In this document: positions 1 to 8,438 of the stretch, piece after piece
Numbering within the stretch: position 1 is the first letter of the stretch
How the letters are laid out: each line of letters opens with the position of its first letter
Assembly (NCBI GenBank): GCA_900757595.1
Contig: CAAEOL010000010.1
Location: forward strand, 1-50,486
Reading direction: 5' to 3'
From: an uncultured Collinsella sp.
GTDB taxonomy: Bacteria; Actinomycetota; Coriobacteriia; Coriobacteriales; Coriobacteriaceae
Length of the DNA: 50,486 nt
Notes under the pieces: generated by a model
The model's database searches: none
Seen by the model: the letters and a program-made list of their open reading frames with translations, nothing else
Told to the model about the DNA's origin: nothing
Position numbers and translations under genes: made by a program

Positions 1-199
1 CTGCGGGCAAAGCCGAATGGCGACGCCGCGCGTCGTCGTCGGCTTTGCTCCCTGCAAAGCCGCACCGGAGCGAAGACGGGTCAAGGGAGGTCCATGACGG
101 CCTCCACCAACCGGAGCGGAGCGGAGGTTTGTGCGGGGTCTCATGGGCCCCCTTGACGCGGCGTAGCGGAGGTGCCACCCGGCCGCGGAGCCGTGGCCG
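1..199. other. Noncoding GC-rich region with nested inverted repeats
   Basis: I see no convincing gene here. Two fold-back structures are visible. The first pairs 7-16 (GCAAAGCCGA) with 39-48, with an inner CGACG/CGTCG stem at 21-25 and 31-35. The second is nested: GTCAAGGG at 80-87 pairs with 150-157, CCATGA at 92-97 with 141-146, and CCTCC at 101-105 with 123-127. This could be a structured RNA, a terminator region or a repeat element at the edge of the island. The function is unknown and the window edge cuts off the context. Confidence 0.5.
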
Positions 200-1125
200 A
201 TTCACGGCGGACGCCGGCAGCTCGAAATAGTTTTATCGCACTGCCCTTTCGATGAAAGCCAGCTAGCCGAAGGAGGCGGCGAGTTTGAAAGCGAATCATT
301 CCTAGATCTATTTCTGTTTGCAAAACGCCTCGAAGGCTGCTCGGATAGGAGCATCTTCTACTACGAAGCCACCATCAAAAAAATGCTTGAATCGTTCGAT
401 GCGCCAGCTTGTGACTTGGAAACCGAAGAAATTAGGTCCTATCTTTCCAACTATCAGCAAAAAGCCGGCGTCACTCACGTCACCGTTGATAACGTCCGAA
501 GAATCATCTCAAGCTTCTACTCATGGCTCGAAGACGAAGACCATATCATCAAAAGCCCGGTCAAACGCATTAAAAGAGTCAAGGCTCCACAACTCATAAG
601 GGAAACGTATGGCGACAAAGTCGCGAGATTCTTTGCGATAACTGCGGGTTGCCCTGAAACCTTGCCCTGATCGACCTGTTGCGCTCTACCGACATGCGCG
701 TAGGCGAAATCGTCTCGTTGGACAGGAACTCCATCGACACCATCAATCGGGAGTGCATCATACACGGCAAGGGCAATAAGAACCGCATCGTCTATTTTGA
801 TGCAAAGACTAAAGTCCATATTTAGAATTACCTGTCTACCCGAATGGGCAGCCCGGAAGCCCTCTTCGTGTCGAGCAAGGCGCCGCACGAGAGACTGTAA
901 ATTGGCGGCGTCGAGGCGTTGCTTAGAAACTGGAGCGCGAGCTTGATTTAGGAAGGGTCCACTCTCATAAGTTCAGAAGAACGCTTGCCACAAAGGCAAT
1001 CGACAAAGGCATGCCCATCGAACAAGTCCTGGTGCTCCTTGGCCATAATAATAGATACCACATTAAGGTACGCAATGGTCGACCAGTGCAACGTCAAAGC
1101 ATCCCATCTCAGATATCTAACTTAA
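200..1125 (+). pseudogene. Decayed tyrosine recombinase (phage/XerC-type integrase)
   Basis: A SAM-like N-terminal core-binding domain is readable to about 660, including a stretch ending YLSNYQQKAGVTHVT. Family sequence then continues in another frame as LLRSTDMRVGEIVSL, with the box I Arg, and GKGNKNRIVYF. In-frame stops lie at 823-825 and 898-900. A further shift near 940 restores HSHKFRRTLATKAIDKG (box II His-x-x-Arg) and LLGH, and a last 1-nt shift near 1050 restores IDTTLRYAMV with the catalytic Tyr. Almost all catalytic residues survive, but across several frames and with stops, so it cannot be made as one protein. No clear start codon is visible; the frame is open upstream to a stop at 164-166. 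It is probably a dead integrase of a former mobile element. Sequencing error is unlikely to explain so many lesions. Confidence 0.85.
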
Positions 1126-1261
1126 ACGTCGTGTTTACCCACCAGTCGCTTGTACTCCTCAGCACTAATGACCGTCTTGATATCGAGGATGGATCAACAT
1201 TCATATTGTTCGTCACGTCCATCCGGTCCTCCTCGCTTGAGTTAGTTGCAGTGTCGCCACG

Positions 1262-1330
1262 GTCGACGGTACGCTCGGTTGCACGGCACGCGCCGACGGC
1301 GTGCGCAGCGCAACCGCGCGTACCGTCGAC
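1262..1330. repeat. 69-bp nested palindrome next to the dead recombinase
   Basis: Thirteen perfect base pairs (1262-1274 with 1318-1330, GTCGACGGTACGC) enclose a second 7-bp stem (1276-1282 with 1310-1316, CGGTTGC) and an apical GC-rich stem (about 1286-1304). There is no U-tract on either side, so it is not an ordinary terminator. The rest of 1126-1364 contains nothing else I can identify. It could be a recombination site, a cruciform-forming element or a remnant of the mobile element. Confidence 0.7.
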
Positions 1331-1364
1331 GGGCAACGCATCTGCCAAGGCCTCGGCGATTGTC

Positions 1365-1613
1365 TTAGAGCACATCGTTGCTTTTTTCCATAGAGGCCAG
1401 GTATAAGATCAAATCGGCCTTGTCCACGCGCCAGACGCCGGCAATCTTCACGCCGCCGGCCGCCTTAAGAATCTGAATAGCCTTGGTCTTACAGACATTC
1501 AGCAACTTGGCGATATCTCGCGAGGTGGCGTATGCGGATGGCAGCTTGACGATTGCCTGGCACCACGCTTTACGCGCGATTGCGTCTCGTTTCTGCGAAT
1601 CCATACCGTTCAT
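1365..1613 (-). CDS. Small excisionase-like HTH DNA-binding protein
   Basis: An 82-residue protein. Residues about 29-68 look like a winged HTH of the excisionase/MerR-like HTH_17 type: a TSRDIAKLLNV helix-turn-helix, a second helix, then GVWRVDKADL, where such proteins have a GxW(R/K)(I/V)xxxxL wing. The same layout is at the N-terminus of the kinase fusion at 3367-4707 (TTKEAAELLGI...GVWLIDKDSI), so the two are probably related. The start is supported by an AAAGGAG site 5-6 bases upstream. It lies between the decayed recombinase and a divergent gene, which fits an excisionase or an orphan antitoxin-like regulator; the sequence does not decide which. Confidence 0.6.
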   Translation of the reverse strand: MNGMDSQKRDAIARKAWCQAIVKLPSAYATSRDIAKLLNVCKTKAIQILKAAGGVKIAGVWRVDKADLILYLASMEKSNDVL

Positions 1614-1730
1614 TTAGACTCCTTTCGTTTAGTTCGAATGCAATTCCACACTACGCTTTACATAGGATGTTTTCGTATATACGCTATGAATGGAACGTAA
1701 AATTCGGTTGACAGCACTAAGGAGAGAGCT
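1614..1730. promoter_or_regulatory. Divergent promoter region with a 10-bp palindrome
   Basis: This is the spacer between two divergent genes. It holds the palindrome CGTATATACG at 1674-1683, which a dimeric regulator such as the adjacent HTH protein could bind (inference). AAGGAG lies just upstream of the ATG at 1731. I cannot assign -35/-10 boxes with confidence. Confidence 0.35.
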
Positions 1731-2921
1731 ATGAGTCACCCCACAATCGAAGTACCAGCACCTATAGCAGCCGAAATCAAACCGTGGACGTTGCCCTCAT
1801 GTCGAGAGAAAAATTTAGATATTTTTGGAATGGAACGCCCCGCGCTTATCTGTAAACCCCATTCGACGGCCTACGGCATCCCCTCGGGCTTCTCCACCGG
1901 GACCCTTTTAGACGTAGATCTGACGGATCCAAAGAAAATCATTCAATTCGTCGAGCGGTACGGACTTCCCGTCACCCCATACGCGGGGCAATCAGAGCGT
2001 GTTGAAAAGCGTTTCACTTCAAACGACGTCTTCTCCGATAAACCGGAGCAAGATGGTCTAGATATTTGGTACGACGCATTGAATGCATCAGAAAGGTGCT
2101 CTGAAATCAGCCTAAACCCCGAGTGCGCCTTGTTTAATAACTTCAAAGATAGGGGGCGCTCTCTGGGAACAGAAGTCGCAAACTTAATCGAAGATATTAG
2201 ATACAAGAAGGAACAGGTCATACTGTTGGACGATCTCGTTACAACGATGGCATTCATGCAATTAGCTACGCTTCTATTCACAGGCAAAGCAGCTTACGGT
2301 GACCGTGCATACGACTATGTTCTGCATCAAGTACGCATCTCCCAAAACAAGGAGATTATTGAAAACAGATTTTCGCAGCTACGTATGTCGCTCCAGATGG
2401 TCGATGCGTCTGAGCCCCAGTTAGCAGTAGCCAAACCCGGAACATTTGAAATGGACGAAGGAACCAAGATATGGGTGAGCAATCAATTCAAGACAATAGA
2501 AGTTGCCCTGGCAACATTCATCGACCTCGCTATTAACCCTCAGCCAGAACCCCATACCTTCATTCAAGAGCAAACTTTACGTCGAATGGTCAACCGGAAT
2601 TTAAACGGCCAAAACCCGATTTACGGAAGTCTAACAAGAGCTTGGGCGATACAACTACTAGAAACCCTTGAAAGCCATTTCTCCTGGAACACTTGCCGCG
2701 AATGCGGACGACCGTACAAAATCCGCCAGCAGAGAATGAGGGCCTACGTCACGCAAGAAGACGCGAACGAAGACCGTTTCAAAGGGCGAAACAACGCTCG
2801 TGACAAAAATGGCTATTGCTGCAAAGCGCACGAACAGCGTATTCGACGCAAAAATGATAAAAGGATCAGTAACGATCAGATGGATAAAATCGCCCGGAAA
2901 ATGGACGGGCACGACCAATAA
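1731..2921 (+). CDS. Unrecognised protein with C-terminal Cys-rich putative zinc-binding tail
   Basis: A 396-residue soluble protein that I cannot place in a named family. The first 310 residues show no motif I recognise and no membrane segment or signal peptide. The C-terminal tail has C322-x2-C325 (CRECG), a basic linker of about 37 residues, then C363, C364 and H367 followed by RIRRKNDKR. This is reminiscent of CGNR-type zinc fingers, so metal and nucleic-acid binding are plausible. The start is supported by AAGGAG 7 bases upstream. Codon use is more AT-rich than the housekeeping genes, consistent with an acquired gene. A defence role is possible from the location, but nothing in the sequence shows it. 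Confidence 0.6.
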   Translation: MSHPTIEVPAPIAAEIKPWTLPSCREKNLDIFGMERPALICKPHSTAYGIPSGFSTGTLLDVDLTDPKKIIQFVERYGLPVTPYAGQSERVEKRFTSNDVFSDKPEQDGLDIWYDALNASERCSEISLNPECALFNNFKDRGRSLGTEVANLIEDIRYKKEQVILLDDLVTTMAFMQLATLLFTGKAAYGDRAYDYVLHQVRISQNKEIIENRFSQLRMSLQMVDASEPQLAVAKPGTFEMDEGTKIWVSNQFKTIEVALATFIDLAINPQPEPHTFIQEQTLRRMVNRNLNGQNPIYGSLTRAWAIQLLETLESHFSWNTCRECGRPYKIRQQRMRAYVTQEDANEDRFKGRNNARDKNGYCCKAHEQRIRRKNDKRISNDQMDKIARKMDGHDQ

Positions 2922-3016
2922 TAATGGCGAAACTATGAATTTTGATAATTCGATATAGGATCCAAAACCCGTTTTATTGCACACATCGTTGCACAGCCCA
3001 TTGCGCACGACAGTCA

Positions 3017-3060
3017 TAAAAAGAAAGCAGGCCAGAGAAAAACACACTCTGACCTGCTTT
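3017..3060 (-). terminator. Rho-independent terminator after tRNA-Thr
   Basis: On the minus strand a 14-bp stem (3047-3060 with 3024-3037, one G-U pair) with a 9-nt loop is followed by a T-rich tract. It starts a few bases downstream of the tRNA 3' end. Confidence 0.85.
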
Positions 3061-3068
3061 TTCTTTCA

Positions 3069-3143
3069 TGGAGCCAGTGACAGGAATCGAACCTGCAACC
3101 CACTGATTACAAATCAGTTGCGCTACCGTTGCGCCACACTGGC
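3069..3143 (-). tRNA. tRNA-Thr (anticodon TGT)
   Basis: The acceptor stem GCCAGTG (from 3143) pairs with CACTGGC (3079-3073). The anticodon loop TTTGTAA gives anticodon TGT (Thr, ACA codons). The T arm GCAGGTTCGATTCCTGT is present, and CCA is encoded at 3071-3069. Length is 75 nt with CCA. It sits inside the accessory region and its own terminator follows. Confidence 0.95.
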
Positions 3144-3290
3144 ACACTTGGCGCTTTCGCGCGAAGCCAGTTAAGAATAAAGGAATTGCGGACGAGGCGC
3201 AACAGGCCGCACGGCGTTATACAAATATGCAAAATCCAGCAACAACACGTACCAGGCCTGTTCATTTCTGTCAGTTCGCCCTCAATCTTA

Positions 3291-3362
3291 AAACCCTTCG
3301 CCAGAACGAATAGTTTTAATTACAATTGGCTATATAAAACTATTCGTTCTGGCGAAGGGTTT
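3291..3362. promoter_or_regulatory. Perfect 28-bp inverted repeat over the start region of the HTH-HipA-like gene
   Basis: Arm 3291-3318 is the exact reverse complement of 3335-3362, separated by 16 bp (3319-3334). The right arm contains GAAGGG, the best ribosome-binding site for the ATG at 3367. A transcript starting upstream would hide that site in a 28-bp stem. The AT-rich centre includes TATAAA at 3333-3338, a possible -10 box, in which case the repeat would be a DNA operator. The 147 bp before it (3144-3290) show nothing I can identify. Autorepression by the protein's own HTH is the simplest reading (inference). Confidence 0.75.
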
Positions 3363-3366
3363 CTCG

Positions 3367-4707
3367 ATGTTGACTACAAAGGAAGCAGCCGAGCTGCTCG
3401 GCATCACCCCGCGCAGGGTGCAGGAGCTCATTAAGAACGGCGCGCTGACCGCCCGCAAGGCTTCTGGCGTGTGGCTTATCGACAAAGACAGCATCGACAC
3501 GCGACTCCGCTCCGTGACCAAAACGGGGGGACGCCCCCGCCGCGGCCACGGTAAGAGCGAGATCGCGTTCACCCTCATGAATCGCACGCACGAAGTGGCC
3601 CAGCTGGTCTACAGCAGATCGCGGAAAGACTTCACCTACATCGGCGCCGACGTCGATCGTGCCCACGCCCCTATTGGAGTTTTTGCTCCCAGCAAACCTG
3701 TATCGCTCGACTCCTTCCGCATCTGGTGGCGCGGCCGCGGTATCCCGCTCGCACGCATTGGGCTAGCCTCCCTGCTTGCAGAAGCCGCGGTCGATGTTCC
3801 CGATGAACTCGTACAGCGAAATCTTGGCCTATCCTTATCCGACCAGTATTGGATTAGGCCCCAAGACTCCGGTCTCGCGTGGGAAGATATCAATTTCTTC
3901 AATAATGCTTTTGACGACGTCTCGCTAACCATTGCACCCTTCGCCCCGGAGGGTAAGGCAGCTGCCGCAAAGCCCGACAACACCTCGGACGGCAATCTAC
4001 AAAAGTACTGGACATGCGAGGGCGGGCGTCGAATTCTGCATAAGGCAGGAGCGCACCTGAACCAGGAACCTTATAACGAGCTGGTGGCGACCGCGCTCCA
4101 CCGTCGCATCCTAAACGCTTGCGATTATGTGCCTTACTCGCTCGAGGGCACGGGCACTTCCGCCCTGAGCATATGCGATGTCTTCTTAACTGATGAAGAA
4201 GAGTATGTCCCTGCGTTCTATGTAAACCAGCACGCAAACGCAGATGAACGGCTAACCGACTACGAGCGATATGTAGCAAACTGCGAGGAGCTCGGGGCAA
4301 CAGGCGTTAAGGGTGCCCTTGACCGCATGATCGTATGCGACGACATCATCGCCAACTATGACCGCCATTGGCGTAACTTTGGCCTTGTACGAAACGTCAA
4401 CACGCTAACCTGCAGACCTGCCCCCATCTTCGATTCGGGCTCATCACTCTGGTGCAACATATCACTAGAGGAGCTTAGGGCAGGAGAGCACAGTTTTACC
4501 AGCGCGCAGTTTCATTCAAGTCCCGCCAAACAAATGTTGCTTGTCGAGGACATGGGCTGGTTTGACGGCGACAAACTCGAGGGCTTTGTCGACGAGGCGA
4601 TCGAGAATCTGTCTAAAAACGATGCCCTAGCAGCGAGACTGCCTTATCTAAAAGAGGCGCTAACGTGGCGCCTCGAAAGAATGATCGACATCGCTGAATG
4701 GAGTTAG
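3367..4707 (+). CDS. HTH-HipA-like kinase fusion protein
   Basis: 446 residues. Residues 1-50 form an excisionase-like HTH (TTKEAAELLGITPRRVQELI, wing GVWLIDK), followed by a basic linker (GGRPRRGHGK, 54-63). The C-terminal half has HipA-family kinase features: a putative ATP-binding Lys at 226 (RRILHKAG), QEPYNE at 233-238, the catalytic loop IIANYDRHWRNFG (D332, H334, N337) and the metal-binding IFDSG (D356). Classical HipA works with a separate HipB; here a DNA-binding domain of a different HTH type is in the same chain and no hipB-like gene is adjacent. It may be a self-regulating Ser/Thr kinase toxin or phage-defence factor (inference). The gene stands alone, with a perfect palindrome covering its ribosome-binding site. 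Confidence 0.75.
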   Translation: MLTTKEAAELLGITPRRVQELIKNGALTARKASGVWLIDKDSIDTRLRSVTKTGGRPRRGHGKSEIAFTLMNRTHEVAQLVYSRSRKDFTYIGADVDRAHAPIGVFAPSKPVSLDSFRIWWRGRGIPLARIGLASLLAEAAVDVPDELVQRNLGLSLSDQYWIRPQDSGLAWEDINFFNNAFDDVSLTIAPFAPEGKAAAAKPDNTSDGNLQKYWTCEGGRRILHKAGAHLNQEPYNELVATALHRRILNACDYVPYSLEGTGTSALSICDVFLTDEEEYVPAFYVNQHANADERLTDYERYVANCEELGATGVKGALDRMIVCDDIIANYDRHWRNFGLVRNVNTLTCRPAPIFDSGSSLWCNISLEELRAGEHSFTSAQFHSSPAKQMLLVEDMGWFDGDKLEGFVDEAIENLSKNDALAARLPYLKEALTWRLERMIDIAEWS

Positions 4708-4734
4708 CGAGGCAGCATTGCCCCGCTAACTCCC

Positions 4735-5412
4735 CTACCGTCCGCGCAGGGCCTTGAGCTTGGCCAGGGCATCGGGGCTCAGGCGGCTGCCCAGAGTCAT
4801 CTTAATCTGCGGAGCTTCCTCTGCCTCGTGAACGTCGTTGTCAATCTGCTTGATCTCGTCCACCAGCATGCGGCTCGAGATGCGCGTGACGCCCTTGCCC
4901 ATGACGACAGCCTGGATCGTGCCGTCGCTCGATACCACGGAGCACGCGCGACCTTCCTCGCGTGCCTCGATGCAGAGCTTTTGCACCACGGTATCGGCAG
5001 AGACGCCCGTCGGCGAAAACTCGATGCGCACGCCGCGGGCCGGTAGGTTGGGGCGCTCGCTGGAGATATTGCCCGCGCCGTCAAATACGATCACGGCCTC
5101 GTAGCGGCCCTGGGCAAACGCAGCTACGTCATTAATGAGCGCCGTGCGCGCCATATCGTGAACGTCGCTGGAATACGGATCGTCGGAATGGTCGTAGACG
5201 AGCTTTTCGTAGCGCGGCGTGCAGTGGATCACGTTGTAGCCGTCGACCACCAGCAGCTCGGGCTTGTTGGAATGCACCGTCGAGACTGGGTCGGCGATAG
5301 CCTGTGCAAACGCATTGCCGCCCACGCCGTAGGTCGCGGCCGAGACAATCGGCTTGGCCGAGCCTTCGCCAAAGCGTTTGGCCTTGGACTTGGCACGGTT
5401 CTTTTTGGACAT
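4735..5412 (-). CDS. yacP: NYN-domain (YacP/Rae1-type) RNase
   Basis: 225 residues. After a basic N-terminus (MSKKNRAKSKAKR) a NYN (PIN-like) nuclease domain runs from about residue 50: LLVVDGYNVIH with the first catalytic Asp, VIVFDGAG, ADTVVQKL and VVSSDGTIQ provide the acidic cluster. In Bacillus subtilis the YacP homologue Rae1 is a ribosome-associated endoribonuclease. The start is supported by GGAGGAG upstream and lies 3 nt after rlmB. It is the last gene of the disA-ispD-ispF-cysS-rlmB-yacP cluster, the same neighbourhood as in Bacillus. Endonuclease activity is inferred from the family. Confidence 0.85.
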   Translation of the reverse strand: MSKKNRAKSKAKRFGEGSAKPIVSAATYGVGGNAFAQAIADPVSTVHSNKPELLVVDGYNVIHCTPRYEKLVYDHSDDPYSSDVHDMARTALINDVAAFAQGRYEAVIVFDGAGNISSERPNLPARGVRIEFSPTGVSADTVVQKLCIEAREEGRACSVVSSDGTIQAVVMGKGVTRISSRMLVDEIKQIDNDVHEAEEAPQIKMTLGSRLSPDALAKLKALRGR

Positions 5413-5415
5413 GCG

Positions 5416-6330
5416 CTACTCCTCCCCCATGAGCTCGCCGGCGTTGCGGCGCAGCCACTCAAAGCACAGCGCCGTAGTCGCCTGGGCAACATTGAGGCTC
5501 TCGGTCATGCCACGCTGGGGAAGCTTGGTCAAAAAGTCGCATTTCTCGAGCACCAGGCGCGAGATGCCGTCGCCCTCGGAGCCCATGACGAGCGCCACGC
5601 GACCCTCGAAGGGAGCATCCCAGCAACTGCCTTCGGCGTGCTCGGAGGCACCGCCCACCCAAAAGCCAGCGGCCTTGAGGTCGTCGAGTGCACGGGCGAT
5701 ATTGGGGATCTGCGCGATAGGCAGATGCATGACGGCACCGGCTGAGGTCTTGTAGCTGCCCACGGTCACGCCGGCGGCACGCTTGTTGGCGATGATGACA
5801 CCGGCCGCGCCCACAACCTCGGCGGAGCGCACGATGGCGCCAAAGTTGCCGTCGTCGGTCACATGGTCGAGCACGATGACGAGCGCCGGACCGTCGCCCG
5901 CGCGATCGAGAATATCGGCGACATCGGCATAGGGGAAGTTGCCCACCTCGAGCGCAATGCCCTGGTGAGCGCCATGGCTCGACAGCGCATCGAGCTGCGC
6001 GCGCGGCACATACTTAATGCGGACGCCCGCGGCGTTGAGGTCATCGACCAGGCGCGACAGGGCGGCATCGCGCTCCCCGCCCTCGGCGATGAGCGCGCAC
6101 TTGACGGGAAAACCGGTACGCAGCGCCTCGGCGGCAGCACGGCGACCTTCGATGAACTCACCCTTGGGAGCCTGGGCAGCGTCGCGGTTGCGATCGCGCT
6201 GCGGACGTGCGGCCTGGGTGCGATCGCGCTGGCCCTTGGGAGCGGCAGCGCGGTCATTGCGGCGAATCGGACGCGAGCCAGAAGCGGCCTGCTTGCCGCC
6301 ACGAGGCGCACGCTTGCGATTGTCGGGCAT
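5416..6330 (-). CDS. rlmB: 23S rRNA (guanosine-2'-O-)-methyltransferase RlmB (SpoU family)
   Basis: 304 residues. It has a long disordered Arg/Ala/Gln-rich N-terminal extension (about residues 1-58), a substrate-binding domain starting EGRRAAAEAL, and a C-terminal SpoU trefoil-knot methyltransferase with VLDHVTDDGNFGAIVRSAEVVGA, ALVMGSEGDGI and LPQRGMTESLNVAQATT (motifs 1-3, SAM binding). The family methylates a guanosine 2'-OH in 23S rRNA. The N-terminal extension is longer than in E. coli RlmB (about 243 aa) and may bind RNA. Within the operon, cysS lies 143 nt upstream and yacP 3 nt downstream. Confidence 0.92.
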   Translation of the reverse strand: MPDNRKRAPRGGKQAASGSRPIRRNDRAAAPKGQRDRTQAARPQRDRNRDAAQAPKGEFIEGRRAAAEALRTGFPVKCALIAEGGERDAALSRLVDDLNAAGVRIKYVPRAQLDALSSHGAHQGIALEVGNFPYADVADILDRAGDGPALVIVLDHVTDDGNFGAIVRSAEVVGAAGVIIANKRAAGVTVGSYKTSAGAVMHLPIAQIPNIARALDDLKAAGFWVGGASEHAEGSCWDAPFEGRVALVMGSEGDGISRLVLEKCDFLTKLPQRGMTESLNVAQATTALCFEWLRRNAGELMGEE

Positions 6331-6473
6331 AAAACGGCCTCCTTAAATAGATAACGAACAAGAATCGACCGTCCGAGCCACGGCACCTTGCCTTTCAATC
6401 GTCGGGCATGACCACCAGGTCTATGCCCTCCTCTTTCAAGGCAATCTGCCGCACCTCGAACGGTCGACAAATA

Positions 6474-7940
6474 CTAGAGACTCTTAATACGAGTGCCCGC
6501 GGCAGTATCTTCAATCGTCAGGCCCAGGTCCTTGAGCTGATCGCGGATGGCATCTGCCAGATCCCAGTTCTTGGCGGCACGGGCCTCGGCGCGAGCCTCG
6601 AGAATCTTAGCAGCAGCCTCATCCACGTCGTCACCAGTGTAGGCAACCAGACCGGCGGCAACGCCCAGCAGGCCCAGCGGCAGCTCGACCTTGGGCTCGG
6701 GGAGCTCAACACCAAACGTATCGAGCAGCTCGGCCAGCGTGTCGGCGGCGGCAAGCGCGGCGGCCTTGTCGGCAGCGTCGCCCGCCTGCTCCAGGTACTG
6801 GTTGCACTCGGTCACAAAGCCAAAGACGGCACCCATGGCGCCGGCGGTGTTAAAGTCGTCGTCCATGCACTCCTTAAAGGTGGCACGTGTCTCGGCGGCC
6901 TTGGCGGCAAACGCCTCGGATGCTGCCTCATCGGCATCGGCCGTCGCATGGTTCGCGGCCCAGCGCAGGTTCTCGACCGTACCGGCAATACGCGTGAGCG
7001 AGTTCTCGGCACCCTCCAGGCGCTCCCAAGAAAAGTCGAGCGGCGAGCGATAGCTCGTCTGCAGCATCAGCAGGCGCAGGGCGGCAGCGGAGTGCTGCTC
7101 GAGGACCTCGGCCAGCGTAAAGAAGTTGCCGAGCGACTTGGACATCTTCTCGCCGTCTACCAGCAGCATGCCCGTGTGCATCCAGGTGTTGGAGAAGCCC
7201 TGGTGCCAGGCGCAGGTGGCCTGAGCGCACTCGTTCTCGTGATGCGGGAAGGCAAGGTCGGAGCCGCCGCCGTGGATGTCGATCGGAGTACCCAGGTAGC
7301 GATGCACCATGGCGGCGCACTCGGTGTGCCAACCGGGACGGCCCTCGCCCCAGGGGCTCGGCCAGCTGGGCTCGCCGGGCTTGGCGGCCTTCCACAGGGC
7401 AAAGTCGAGCGGGTCGTTCTTGTCCTCGTTCTCCTCGATGCGCGCGCCAACCATAAGGTCGTCGATGTTGCGACCCGAGACCTGACCATAGCTGGGATCG
7501 CTGCGCACGGCAAAGTACACATCGCCGTTATCGGCTGCGTAAGCGTGGCCCTGCTCGATAAGCGTCTTGATCATGGCGATCATGGGGCCGATCTCCTTGG
7601 TGGCGCGGGGGCGCACATCGGGATCGAGCACGTTGGCGGCGCGCATGACGCCGATGAACTTGTCCGAGAACTCCGTCGCGACCTCGGCGGCAGTGCGGCC
7701 CTGCTCGTTGGCGCGCTTGATGATCTTGTCATCGACATCGGTGAGGTTCTGGGCGAACGTGACCTCGTAGCCGCTCGCGATGAGCCAGCGACGAATCACG
7801 TCAAAGCTGATGAACGTGCGGGCATTGCCGATGTGGATGTTGTCGTAGACCGTGGGGCCGCACACGTACATGCGGACCTTGCCGGACTCGATGGGCTGGA
7901 ACTCTTCCTTTTTATGGGTAGCGCTGTTGTAGATACGCAT
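6474..7940 (-). CDS. cysS: Cysteinyl-tRNA synthetase
   Basis: 488 residues, class I aminoacyl-tRNA synthetase. It shows the HIGH-like motif HIGNARTF after CGPTVYDNI (the Cys of CGP is a zinc ligand), GWHTECAAM and HHENECAQ (zinc/Cys-binding region), and KMSKSLGNF. The C-terminal DALR-like anticodon-binding part contains long Ala-rich helices. It charges tRNA-Cys in the cytoplasm. It starts 3 nt after ispF, so it is in the same operon; this order matches the Bacillus cluster. Confidence 0.97.
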   Translation of the reverse strand: MRIYNSATHKKEEFQPIESGKVRMYVCGPTVYDNIHIGNARTFISFDVIRRWLIASGYEVTFAQNLTDVDDKIIKRANEQGRTAAEVATEFSDKFIGVMRAANVLDPDVRPRATKEIGPMIAMIKTLIEQGHAYAADNGDVYFAVRSDPSYGQVSGRNIDDLMVGARIEENEDKNDPLDFALWKAAKPGEPSWPSPWGEGRPGWHTECAAMVHRYLGTPIDIHGGGSDLAFPHHENECAQATCAWHQGFSNTWMHTGMLLVDGEKMSKSLGNFFTLAEVLEQHSAAALRLLMLQTSYRSPLDFSWERLEGAENSLTRIAGTVENLRWAANHATADADEAASEAFAAKAAETRATFKECMDDDFNTAGAMGAVFGFVTECNQYLEQAGDAADKAAALAAADTLAELLDTFGVELPEPKVELPLGLLGVAAGLVAYTGDDVDEAAAKILEARAEARAAKNWDLADAIRDQLKDLGLTIEDTAAGTRIKSL

Positions 7941-7943
7941 TCG

Positions 7944-8438
7944 TTACTCCTTAACGGTTTTCTGTAGCAGGCAGACGGCCCAGGCGCCGATTCCCTCGCC
8001 CTGGCCTTCCCAACCGAGCTTTTCGGTCGTAGTGGCGGCGACGCCCACGTTTTCGACGTCAACGCCCAGGGCATGGGCAAGGTTGGCGCGCATGGCATCG
8101 CGGTGCGGGGTGATCTTAGGCTGCTGGCAGGCAATGGTGCAATCGGCATCGACAAACTCGAAGCCCAGCTCGCGCGCATAGTCCATCACGCGAGCGAGCA
8201 GCACCATCGAATCGGCACCCTCATAGGCGGGGTCGGTATCGGGGAATAGCTTGCCGATGTCTCCCCCGCGGCAGGCGCCCAGAATGGCGTCGGCCAAGGC
8301 GTGCGCGAGCACATCGGCATCCGAGTGGCCCAGCAGGCCGCGCTCGTAGGGAATGTCGACACCGCCGATGATACATCGACGCCCCTCCACCAGACGGTGA
8401 ACGTCGTAGCCATGGCCAATGCGCAGGTTACTGAACAT
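7944..8438 (-). CDS. ispF: 2-C-methyl-D-erythritol 2,4-cyclodiphosphate synthase
   Basis: 164 residues from the ATG at 8438, preceded by GAGAGGAC. An upstream ATG at 8471 exists but lacks the family's typical start context. RIGHGYDVHRL supplies the metal-binding DxH, GLLGHSDADVLAHALADAILGA the second metal ligand, and GDIGKLFPDTDP and KITPHR are family hallmarks. It makes MEcPP from CDP-ME-2-phosphate in the MEP isoprenoid pathway. It overlaps ispD by 11 nt, implying translational coupling. Confidence 0.96.
   Translation of the reverse strand: MFSNLRIGHGYDVHRLVEGRRCIIGGVDIPYERGLLGHSDADVLAHALADAILGACRGGDIGKLFPDTDPAYEGADSMVLLARVMDYARELGFEFVDADCTIACQQPKITPHRDAMRANLAHALGVDVENVGVAATTTEKLGWEGQGEGIGAWAVCLLQKTVKE

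Noticed and set aside
1011..1406. A 131-codon plus-strand frame after the recombinase
   Set aside because: It starts inside the recombinase remnant in the wrong frame and then translates the palindrome.
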